Below, piece after piece: positions 1 to 5,918 of a DNA stretch of 7,160 nucleotides. The stretch is from Pseudomonadota bacterium. Lineage in GTDB: Bacteria; Desulfobacterota; Desulfobacteria; Desulfobacterales; Desulfobacteraceae. The stretch covers positions 1 through 7,160 of the forward strand of contig JAHIVS010000286.1 of the NCBI GenBank assembly GCA_018816605.1, in the 5' to 3' direction. The notes under the pieces were generated by a model. The model was not told where the DNA came from and did no database searches. It saw only the letters and a program-made list of their open reading frames with translations. A program made the position numbers and the translations under genes. Position 1 is the first letter of the stretch. Each line of letters opens with the position of its first letter.

Positions 1-666
1 CAGGTGAATCTTTACCCCGTTGATCCCCATATCGGCAAGAACCCTTGCGCTTTCCAGCATCATGGCCCGGTTTTCTCCGGGCAGCCCTAAAATGATGTGG
101 CAGCAGATATGGATCCCCCTGCCCCGGGTCATGGCAACAGCCCTGGCAAAATCCCCAAAATCATGGCCCCGGTTGATAAGGGAAAGGGTGGTGTCATGGA
201 CGGACTGAAGCCCGTATTCCAGCCAGACCAGATACTGGTTTGTATAGGATTGAATCAGGGCGATTTTTTCTTCGTCCACGCAATCGGGCCGGGTGCCGAT
301 GGCCATGCCCACCATGCCGTCACAGGAAAGGGCCTGGTCATACAATTGCTTCATATGGGAACAGGTGGTATAGGTGTTGGAATAGGACTGAAAATAGGCC
401 AGAAATTTTTGGGCCTTGTATTTTTTGGTCATTGCGATCTTGCCGGCCTCTATCTGCTGGGGGATGGAAAGTCCCCGGCCAAAAGCCCCGGACCCGGACC
501 CCTTTGAATTGCAATAGATGCACCCTTGCCGGGAAAGGGTCCCGTCCCGGTTGGGGCAGGAAAGCCCTGCATCCAGGGTGATTTTCTGCACCCGCTGGCC
601 AAATAAATTTCTCAAGTACCCATTGTAATCCGAATATCGTTTTTCTTTATCCATCTGAAAACTCAT
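1..666 (-). CDS. Radical SAM protein, YhcC-like (TIGR01212 family), 3' part cut off
   Basis: Partial gene: the frame is open from an ATG at 664-666 to the left edge, giving 222 residues of a family that is usually about 310 long. The N-terminal [4Fe-4S]-binding cysteines are C37, C49 and C52, in CPNRDGTLSRQGCIYC. This spacing differs from the classic CX3CX2C and is typical of the YhcC group. Further family landmarks are GTRPDCV (residues 124-130), EYGLQS (150-155), INRGHDF (164-170), the HIILGLPGE block (190-198) and GVKIHL at the cut end. Family members are predicted to make a 5'-deoxyadenosyl radical from S-adenosylmethionine; the substrate of the group is not established as far as I know. 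Start choice is uncertain: an in-frame ATG at 652-654 (Met5) is better spaced from the AGGA that almost touches the first ATG. The gene is transcribed away from the porin gene. Identification is firm; function is open. Confidence 0.9.
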   Translation of the reverse strand, partial: MSFQMDKEKRYSDYNGYLRNLFGQRVQKITLDAGLSCPNRDGTLSRQGCIYCNSKGSGSGAFGRGLSIPQQIEAGKIAMTKKYKAQKFLAYFQSYSNTYTTCSHMKQLYDQALSCDGMVGMAIGTRPDCVDEEKIALIQSYTNQYLVWLEYGLQSVHDTTLSLINRGHDFGDFARAVAMTRGRGIHICCHIILGLPGENRAMMLESARVLADMGINGVKIHL

Positions 667-697
667 TTCCTGTAAAAATTGGCGGTTTTGTCGGGGG

Positions 698-726
698 AAT
701 GTATCACCATCCCGGTCACAAATCAA
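698..726 (-). promoter_or_regulatory. Predicted sigma70-type promoter for the radical SAM gene
   Basis: Read on the minus strand, the -35 is TTGATT (721-726), the spacer is 17 bp, and the -10 is TACATT (698-703) preceded by TG at the extended -10 position. Transcription would begin near 691, about 25 nt before the ATG. Both hexamers match consensus at 4 of 6 bases, so this is moderate support from position and spacing. Confidence 0.45.
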
Positions 727-752
727 AGACAGATTGGTTGATAAAATTTGCC

Positions 753-781
753 TTGACTCTCTTTTTTTACTAAGGTATAGA
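753..781 (+). promoter_or_regulatory. Predicted sigma70-type promoter for the porin gene
   Basis: TTGACT (753-758), a 17-bp spacer containing a T-run, and TATAGA (776-781): 5/6 and 4-5/6 matches to the sigma70 consensus at the ideal spacing. The start point would be near 788, leaving a leader of about 175 nt before the ATG at 962. The -35 lies 26 bp from the -35 of the divergent radical SAM promoter, so one bound regulator could affect both. I see no convincing Fur box. The AT-rich run around 850-866 resembles Fur half-sites only weakly. Confidence 0.65.
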
Positions 782-868
782 CCTCAACTATCAACGCGCA
801 GTATGAAATTGCGTCTTTTGGGTTCCAGCGAACCCGCCAAAATAAGTAATATGATAGATTGATAATAC

Positions 869-926
869 GCCGGAAAAGCGGACATGGGGAGTGAACTCCT
901 TAACACCCTTTTTTCGGCTTTTTTTT
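869..926 (+). terminator. Intrinsic-terminator-like hairpin in the porin leader
   Basis: The 5' arm GCCGGAAAAG (869-878) pairs with the 3' arm TTTTTTCGGC (909-918) to give ten base pairs, two of them G-U. The loop contains a second hairpin, GGAG (888-891) against CTCC (896-899) with loop TGAA. Eight T's follow directly (919-926). It sits between a promoter and a gene on the same strand and only 36 bp before the porin ATG. It cannot be the terminator of an upstream plus-strand gene, since none exists here, so a regulatory (attenuator) role is likely. Confidence 0.6.
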
Positions 927-947
927 GTCATGTAAACACTCCAACAA

Positions 948-952
948 AAGGA
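948..952 (+). promoter_or_regulatory. Ribosome binding site that fixes the porin start
   Basis: AAGGA ends 9 bases before the ATG at 962-964. That ATG opens a standard signal peptide. The in-frame ATG at 884 has no such site, lies inside the terminator hairpin and would add 26 residues ahead of the signal sequence, so 962 is preferred. Confidence 0.8.
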
Positions 953-961
953 AACACCCCC

Positions 962-2203
962 ATGAAAAGATTCTCCCCCTGCCAGATGGTATTGTTTTTG
1001 GCCTTTTGCGTACCGTTTTTACTGGGCTTTGCCGTTCAACCCGTCCTTGCCCTTGGGTCCGATTCCGGCCTTGAACAACGACTTCTGAAGATCGAACAAG
1101 CCCTTGGGCTGCAACCGGATGCCGCTTCCGTTCTCACCCTTGAACAGCGGATATCGGCCGTTGAACAACAATTGGCCTCTGCCCCAAAACCCGCGGCACC
1201 CAAAGAGGCGGACACGCTCTCCCATGCCATGGACAGTCTTTCCGACAGGATCACCCTGTCCGGTGCCGTTGAGCTGGATTATTCCCATGCAGATGACGCT
1301 GACCCGGCAGACAACACCCAAAACGATTCAAACTCAGACCTGGATATCGGCACTATTGAAATCGGATTGGAAGCCCGGCTCCATGAATATGTTACCGCCA
1401 ATGTCCTGCTCAAGGGAGAAAACCTGGATTCAGATAACAAAATTTTCTGGGACGAGGTTTTTTTCACCCTTGCAAGGGACAATTATCCCCTGTATTTTGT
1501 GGGCGGTAAACGGGTCCAGCCCTTTGGAGCCTTTGAAAGCCTGTTCATCAACGACCCCATTACCCAGGATCTTTATGAAATCAATGCCAGCGGCGCCACG
1601 GCAGGCTTTTTGGTTTCTTCCCTGGGTCTGGACATTTCCGGAACCCTTTACAGGGGAGAAACCCTCATGAACCGGGTGGGTGAAACCGGATACGGCCTTG
1701 ACAGAAATCCCTCCCACACAACCGCCAATGATGTCAATTCCTTTATTGTGAATGCCAGTCTCGCCCTGGTGGATGACATGACGCTTTCCGCCTTTTTCAG
1801 TTCCGAACCCGGGGACGGCCACCGGAACACCACCCTGGGCAGCGCCTTCCACTGGGAGATCGCTGATTTTATCCTGGATGCGGAATATATCGGTGCACTG
1901 GGCCGGGAGAATCACTTTTCAGACAACAGGGAATACAGGGAAAAAGCCTGGACCGCTTCCCTGGGGTACCAGATAAAAGAGCCCCTGCTCATTGCCATCC
2001 GGTACGAAGGCTTTGATGCTGATAAGGGCCAGGCAGGCTTTCTGGAATACCGGTACAGCCTGGGTGCCACCTACACCCTGTTTGAAAGCAAAAATTTTGC
2101 CTGCAATCTGATGGGGGAATACCGCAGATCCGAATATGCCCCGGGGGGCAGCACAGACCCGGATTTAAATGAATTCTTCACCCGCCTGGCCCTGGAATTT
2201 TAA
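962..2203 (+). CDS. LbtU-family siderophore porin (outer-membrane beta-barrel)
   Basis: The product is a 413-residue outer-membrane protein. Residues 1-30 form a signal peptide: a KR start, a hydrophobic core at about 9-25 and a VLA|LG cleavage site. Residues 35-72 are rich in L, E and Q in a heptad-like pattern (LEQRLLKIEQ, LEQRISAVEQQ), suggesting a short periplasmic coiled coil. A Pro/Ala linker follows, and from about residue 97 there are alternating beta strands ending in RLALEF, the C-terminal Phe signature read by the BAM machinery. The stretch about 126-205 (DLDIGTIEIGLEARL, the NVLLKGE region, KRVQPFGAFES, DPIT) is the part I recognise from LbtU-type proteins. LbtU of Legionella is a TonB-independent outer-membrane receptor for the siderophore legiobactin. 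Transport of a siderophore here is inferred from family only, and no siderophore or iron gene is adjacent. The gene has its own promoter and structured leader, and its 3' end overlaps glgB on the other strand. Confidence 0.75.
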   Translation: MKRFSPCQMVLFLAFCVPFLLGFAVQPVLALGSDSGLEQRLLKIEQALGLQPDAASVLTLEQRISAVEQQLASAPKPAAPKEADTLSHAMDSLSDRITLSGAVELDYSHADDADPADNTQNDSNSDLDIGTIEIGLEARLHEYVTANVLLKGENLDSDNKIFWDEVFFTLARDNYPLYFVGGKRVQPFGAFESLFINDPITQDLYEINASGATAGFLVSSLGLDISGTLYRGETLMNRVGETGYGLDRNPSHTTANDVNSFIVNASLALVDDMTLSAFFSSEPGDGHRNTTLGSAFHWEIADFILDAEYIGALGRENHFSDNREYREKAWTASLGYQIKEPLLIAIRYEGFDADKGQAGFLEYRYSLGATYTLFESKNFACNLMGEYRRSEYAPGGSTDPDLNEFFTRLALEF

Positions 2204-4253
2204 CCTCTGGCTTTAATTGGAGCACCAGGGCCGTGCGCGTGGGCAGATACAGACGGATAAGATTTTGCCGGCCTGTGTTTGCAGGATCATAGATGGTAAA
2301 ATGGGACTGGTCTTCCACCAGGCGATGTTGCCCGCCGAACCGTGTTTCATCGGAATTGAAAATCATCCGGTACTCACCCGGCGGCAGATCAATCCCATAA
2401 TCCGTGAAAGAAGAGGACGGGTGGAAGTTAAACACAAAAATCAGGTGTTTTCTTCTAAAGGCAATAACCTTATCCTCCTCGTGGAGGTGCACAAGAGTTA
2501 TTTCGGGGGATGCGAACAGGTCATGGGTCTTTACAAGGGCCACCATGTGTTTGTCAAATTCAAAAAGGCAGGAGAAGAACAGCCGGCCATCATATTTGAG
2601 TGACCATTGCCGCCGGGCATGGGCATAGGAGAAACCGTTTTCCTTTGACGGAAAATCCACCCACTCGGGATGGCCGAACTCATTTCCCATGAAATTCAGG
2701 TAGCCTGCATCAGCCGTGGCAATGGTGACCAGACGGATCATCTTGTGCAGGGCCACCCCCCGGATGGTTTCCATGCGCCTATTGCTCTTCTCCATGGCCG
2801 TATAAATATGGCTGCCCATCAGGTGCATCATCAGGGTCTTGTCCCCCACCAGGGCCTGGTCATGGGATTCGGCATAACTGATGGTCCTTTCTTCTTTCCT
2901 CTTGGTTGTCAGTTCATGCCAGAGAGTTCCCAAATGCCAGTGCTCGTCTCTGAAATCTTTTAACAGGCGGATCCAGAAATCGGCAATTCCCATGGCATAC
3001 CGATAATCAAAGCCGGTTCCCCCTTTGGCAGCAGGTGCGGCCAGGCCCGGATACCCGCTGACATCTTCGGCAATGGTGATAATTTTTTCCCCCAGGTCAT
3101 GGGCCAGTCTGTTTGCAAGGAAAAGGTAGGACAGGGCATCTGTATCCACATCCGTCTTGTAATATTCTCCATAATGGGTAAAGGCCCTGCCAAGTCCGTG
3201 GTCCTCAAACAGCATGCTGGTGATGCCGTCAAACCGGAATCCGTCCATATGGAATTCTTCGATCCAGAATTTTAAATTGGACAGGAGAAATTTAATCACC
3301 ATTGGCTTGCCATAATCAAAACACCGGGAATCCCATTGCCGGTGGAACCCTTTGGGGCCGTCGTGGAAAAACTGAAAACAGGTGCCGTCAAAGTTTGAAA
3401 TGCCTTCCACTTCATTTCGAACCGCATGGGAATGAATGATGTCCATGAGGACCCGGATTCCCATTTTGTGGGCGCTGTCCACCAGGGATTTGAGTTCATC
3501 CGGGGTGCCGAATCTGGATGAGGGTGCAAAAAAACTGGAAACATGGTATCCGAACGACGCATAATACGGATGTTCCTGGATGGCCATCAGCTGGACAGCG
3601 TTATACCCGGCATCTGCTATTTTGGGCAGGATGTGGTATTCAAATTCACGATAGGTTCCCACCCGGCGTTCCTCCAGGGCCATTCCCACATGGGCCTCAT
3701 AAATCAGGAGCGGCTCTTTGGACGGCGAGAAATCAGACGTCTCCCATTGATGGGAGATTTCCGGCTGCCAGACCTGGGCATTAAAAATAAGGGTGACCGG
3801 ATCCTGAACCACACGACGGGCAGCCGTCGGAATTCGGTCCCCTTCTCCTGTCTGCCATACCATTTTCAGCCTGAAAAGATCCTGGTGGGCAAAGGTTTCT
3901 TTGGGGAACCATCGTTCAAACACATGGCCTTCTCGCCTTGCAAGCTGAAAATCCGGATGCATCTGCCAGGCGGTTTTTTCACACACAAGAAACAGGGCGC
4001 TGGCATTGGGTGCCCACTCCCTGAAAACCCAGGAGGGCGTATCCGTATCCCTGTTTTTTTCAAAATGAAGGCCAAAGACGTCATGGTAATCGGCAAAAGA
4101 CCCTATCGATCCACCGTTTGCCTGTTTTATCTTGTCCTCAAGCACAATGGCCTTTCTTTGCCGTGACGATATGATATCGGCATAGGGCATCAGATACGGG
4201 TCATTGAAAATTCCCGGATCAGACAAGGAAGGGTCTTTTGAGCATTTTTCCAT
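2178..4253 (-). CDS. glgB: 1,4-alpha-glucan (glycogen) branching enzyme, GH13_8 type
   Basis: A 691-residue enzyme that cuts alpha-1,4 glucan chains and re-attaches them as alpha-1,6 branches. Domains in order: an N-terminal helix region starting at DPYLMPYA (18-25); a CBM48-like domain (about 57-150, with VFREWAPNA at 76-84); the GH13 barrel (about 180-540); and a C-terminal beta domain (about 590-681). Catalytic residues are visible: nucleophile D342 in DGFRFDG, acid/base E396 in TIAEDVSG, and third acid D465 in ESHDQALVGD. The blocks YEAHVGM (185-191), EHPYYASFGYHV (227-238) and SSRFGTPDELK (245-255) match animal, plant and fungal branching enzymes (GH13_8) rather than the usual bacterial GlgB (GH13_9). 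Length also fits the eukaryotic type (about 700). The start at 4253 keeps the conserved N-terminus but has no close Shine-Dalgarno. It lies 35 bp inside glgA, so translational coupling is likely. Assignment is firm. Confidence 0.96.
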   Translation of the reverse strand: MEKCSKDPSLSDPGIFNDPYLMPYADIISSRQRKAIVLEDKIKQANGGSIGSFADYHDVFGLHFEKNRDTDTPSWVFREWAPNASALFLVCEKTAWQMHPDFQLARREGHVFERWFPKETFAHQDLFRLKMVWQTGEGDRIPTAARRVVQDPVTLIFNAQVWQPEISHQWETSDFSPSKEPLLIYEAHVGMALEERRVGTYREFEYHILPKIADAGYNAVQLMAIQEHPYYASFGYHVSSFFAPSSRFGTPDELKSLVDSAHKMGIRVLMDIIHSHAVRNEVEGISNFDGTCFQFFHDGPKGFHRQWDSRCFDYGKPMVIKFLLSNLKFWIEEFHMDGFRFDGITSMLFEDHGLGRAFTHYGEYYKTDVDTDALSYLFLANRLAHDLGEKIITIAEDVSGYPGLAAPAAKGGTGFDYRYAMGIADFWIRLLKDFRDEHWHLGTLWHELTTKRKEERTISYAESHDQALVGDKTLMMHLMGSHIYTAMEKSNRRMETIRGVALHKMIRLVTIATADAGYLNFMGNEFGHPEWVDFPSKENGFSYAHARRQWSLKYDGRLFFSCLFEFDKHMVALVKTHDLFASPEITLVHLHEEDKVIAFRRKHLIFVFNFHPSSSFTDYGIDLPPGEYRMIFNSDETRFGGQHRLVEDQSHFTIYDPANTGRQNLIRLYLPTRTALVLQLKPEVKIPGPGG

Positions 4254-5718
4254 ATAAATTTATATAGGACTCCGCACATCTGCTGTGATTAAATTCAAGG
4301 ACACTGTCAATCATAATCCGGTTAATCTGGGCCTCCTTCAAGTCCGGGTCGAGAAAATGAAAGGCCATGGCCTGGTCTATGGCCCATTTAAACCCGTTGG
4401 CATCATGGGAATTGAACAAAAAACCGTTCCCGGTATTTTGGTAGGGGTCCAGGTGGCGGACCGTATCATGCAATCCCCCGGTGTCGTGGACAATGGGCAA
4501 GGTGCCGTAAAGTGCGCCCACCATCTGGGGAAGGCCGCAGGGTTCAAAAGAAGAGGGCATGAACAAAAAATCGCTTGCGGCAAATGCCTGGTGGGAGAGC
4601 CCCTCGTTAAAGCCGCAGATGGCGATGCGTTTCCCCAGGCCATGAAATCTTACAATCTCATGAAAATGTTTCAGATAATCGCCGCTGGCCACAGAGACAA
4701 TCTGGAGGTTGGCATCCCAGTATTGGGCGACAATCTCGTACATGATCTGGGCCAGCAGCTGGCACCCTTTCTGGACCGGATCAAGGCGGGAGGGCCAGAA
4801 AAAAAGGACCGCATTCTCATCGTGTTCCAGATCCAGTATTTTCTGGAGATATCCTTTGTTCCGTGCTTTGACCTTCCGGTGGTTTTTGGGCCCGTAATTA
4901 TACCGGATCATCTCGTCAACCGCCGGGTTAAACTCAGGTTCAGGGGCATTTAAAATACCCGTGGCGCAATCTGCATAATATTTATGGCTCAGTTCATTTT
5001 TCAGGCAGGTTTCCACAAAAGGATGCCGGTTTTCCACGATCTCGGTTAAAAATGTCGGGCTGACCGTATTAACGTAATGGGCGGCAAACACTCCCGAGGT
5101 TAAAAAGTCCACCCGGTTCCAGTCCCGGCTCTGTTCATAATTTTCCGGCGGGGTTTTAAAATACAGCCATTTCCAGAAGGAGGCTGCATCAATTCCCCTG
5201 TCCTCGATTTCCGCCATGGTGGATGTCATGGTATGGATATTATGGATCGTGAACAGACAGGGAATTTCCAAGTACCGGGCCATGGCGGGAATCAGGCCTG
5301 TCATCCAGTCATTGCAATGGATGATGTCCGGTTGAACCCTGGGAATAATATTGTTGATCACCTCCCTTTGGAATGCTAGGGAAACCTTAAGATCCTGATC
5401 CGAATAGCCTGAATAGACATTGTCCAAATAATAGAAGGCCCGGTCGGCCGCCAGGTGGATTCTTTCCTCATCCAGGCGTTTCCGGATTTTTTCAAGCTCC
5501 AGGTTATGGGTTTTTGTGGAAATCCCGTCAAAAATGGACCGATAATCCGGCAGGGCCACATGGACATCGCAGCCAAGGTCAAACAATGCACTGATCAGGG
5601 CCGCCGACACATCGGCAAGTCCGCCGGCCTTTGCAGAATAATTGGACGAATTCCCCATATCCTCCGGAAGATAGGTCACCTCGGGCGTCACAATCAAGAT
5701 CCTTGGTTTTTTTACCAT
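4219..5718 (-). CDS. glgA: Glycogen synthase, GT5 family
   Basis: A 499-residue retaining glucosyltransferase with a GT-B fold that adds glucose from a sugar nucleotide to the non-reducing end of the glucan. Visible motifs: KAGGLADV (30-37, Lys30 matching the nucleotide-binding K-x-G-G lysine), HCNDWMTGLIP (134-144), RLDPVQKG (311-318, phosphate-binding Arg and Lys) and FEPCGLPQM (391-399, with catalytic Glu392). TGGLHDTV follows at 413-420. Compared with standard GlgA, where KxGGLADV lies about 15 residues from the start, this protein has a longer N-terminal loop (roughly residues 14-29). Start choice: ATG at 5716-5718, with TAGGA 9 bases upstream. An upstream ATG at 5761-5763 would add 15 non-conserved residues. 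ADP-glucose is the usual donor in bacteria, but the donor cannot be settled from sequence alone, and no glgC lies in the window. Its last 35 bp overlap glgB. Confidence 0.93.
   Translation of the reverse strand: MVKKPRILIVTPEVTYLPEDMGNSSNYSAKAGGLADVSAALISALFDLGCDVHVALPDYRSIFDGISTKTHNLELEKIRKRLDEERIHLAADRAFYYLDNVYSGYSDQDLKVSLAFQREVINNIIPRVQPDIIHCNDWMTGLIPAMARYLEIPCLFTIHNIHTMTSTMAEIEDRGIDAASFWKWLYFKTPPENYEQSRDWNRVDFLTSGVFAAHYVNTVSPTFLTEIVENRHPFVETCLKNELSHKYYADCATGILNAPEPEFNPAVDEMIRYNYGPKNHRKVKARNKGYLQKILDLEHDENAVLFFWPSRLDPVQKGCQLLAQIMYEIVAQYWDANLQIVSVASGDYLKHFHEIVRFHGLGKRIAICGFNEGLSHQAFAASDFLFMPSSFEPCGLPQMVGALYGTLPIVHDTGGLHDTVRHLDPYQNTGNGFLFNSHDANGFKWAIDQAMAFHFLDPDLKEAQINRIMIDSVLEFNHSRCAESYINLYGKMLKRPFLV
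4252..4265. repeat. Perfect 14-bp AT-rich palindrome over the glgB start codon
   Basis: ATATAAATTTATAT is identical on both strands. It contains the first two bases of the minus-strand glgB ATG (4251-4253) and lies in the 3' end of glgA. The nearest purine-rich site for glgB (GGAG) is about 16 bases upstream, beyond the palindrome. It may be a chance product of AT-rich codons or may affect access of ribosomes to the glgB start. Confidence 0.5.
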
Positions 5719-5727
5719 GCTGCTTAT

Positions 5728-5732
5728 TCCTA
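5728..5732 (-). promoter_or_regulatory. Ribosome binding site deciding the glgA start
   Basis: On the minus strand TAGGA ends 9 bases before the ATG at 5716-5718. The alternative ATG at 5763 has no comparable site, so the shorter 499-residue GlgA is chosen. Confidence 0.75.
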
Positions 5733-5810
5733 AATTTTGGTTTGGACGACTGCGAACCTGCATCTATCAATGACAGAAGGCAATAACGATGCCACTGCAC
5801 CCAAAGAATG

Positions 5811-5882
5811 AAATTTTTACTGCTTGCCTGGAAAAACCCTTACGATGTGCCCAATATAGTATAAAAATTTCCCCCTGGCAAG
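5811..5882. repeat. Two pairs of inverted repeats around the glgA promoter
   Basis: Pair one: AAATTTTTA (5811-5819) and its exact reverse complement at 5862-5870. Pair two: CTTGCCTGG (5823-5831) and CCTGGCAAG (5874-5882), reverse complements at 8 of 9 bases. In both pairs the centres are 51 bp apart, close to five helical turns. The distal members overlap the -10 to -35 region of the glgA promoter, and the proximal members lie just past its predicted start point. This is a plausible operator layout, but the arms are short and AT-rich in part, so chance is not excluded. Confidence 0.35.
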
Positions 5883-5886
5883 TCAG
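5858..5886 (-). promoter_or_regulatory. Predicted sigma70-type promoter for glgA-glgB
   Basis: Read on the minus strand: -35 CTGACT (5881-5886, 4/6 match), 17-bp spacer, -10 TATACT (5858-5863, 5/6 match). Transcription would start near 5851, giving an untranslated leader of about 130 nt before glgA. It implies that glgA-glgB can be expressed independently of glgP upstream. No clear rho-independent terminator follows glgP, so read-through from glgP is also possible. Apart from this promoter, the repeats and the glgA ribosome binding site, I see nothing else in the 200-bp gap 5719-5918. Confidence 0.55.
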
Positions 5887-5918
5887 GATAATTTACATTC
5901 CGGGAAGCATTCTGACAC

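Larger units (their letters stand above)
788..961 (+). promoter_or_regulatory. Structured 5' leader of the porin gene (attenuator or riboswitch candidate)
   Basis: This is the untranslated stretch between the predicted start point and the porin ATG; together with 667-787 it makes the longest gene-free region in the window. From 5' to 3' it holds: ACGC at 794-797, able to pair with GCGT at 811-814; a hairpin with GGGTTC (820-825) against GAACCC (830-835), extended by TTTT (816-819) against AAAA (839-842) across a three-base bulge; an unpaired AT-rich linker (843-866); the terminator-like stem-loop at 869-926; then a linker with the ribosome binding site. A second ACGC at 867-870 could compete for GCGT and would then use the base of the terminator stem. 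The order of sensor-like hairpins, then terminator, then gene fits transcription attenuation. I do not recognise the conserved core of any riboswitch class I know, so the ligand or signal is unknown. Confidence 0.5.

Noticed and set aside
97..507. Open frame of 136 codons on the plus strand
   Set aside because: It is antisense to the well-supported radical SAM gene, has low-complexity Gly-rich content and has no homology I recognise.
841..868. Fur box in the AT-rich stretch of the porin leader
   Set aside because: Only loose similarity to the GATAAT hexamer repeats, and it lies well downstream of the predicted start point.
884..961. Upstream in-frame ATG that would lengthen the porin by 26 residues
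   Set aside because: It lies inside the terminator-like hairpin, lacks a ribosome binding site and would bury the signal peptide; the ATG at 962 has AAGGA at 9 bases.
2139..2152. GC-rich inverted repeat (TGCCCC/GGGGCA) near the end of the porin gene as a terminator for glgB
   Set aside because: The loop would be only two bases and no T-run follows on either strand.
3543..4166. Open frame of 207 codons on the plus strand (and one of 222 codons at 4285-4953)
   Set aside because: Both are antisense to glgB and glgA, whose motifs are unmistakable; the products show no domain and arise from codon bias.
5719..5763. Longer GlgA start at 5763 (15 extra residues)
   Set aside because: The added residues do not resemble the conserved GlgA N-terminus, and the ATG at 5718 has a well-placed TAGGA.
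5898..5918. TTCCGGGAA palindrome after glgP as a terminator
   Set aside because: The stem is four base pairs with a one-base centre and no T-run follows.
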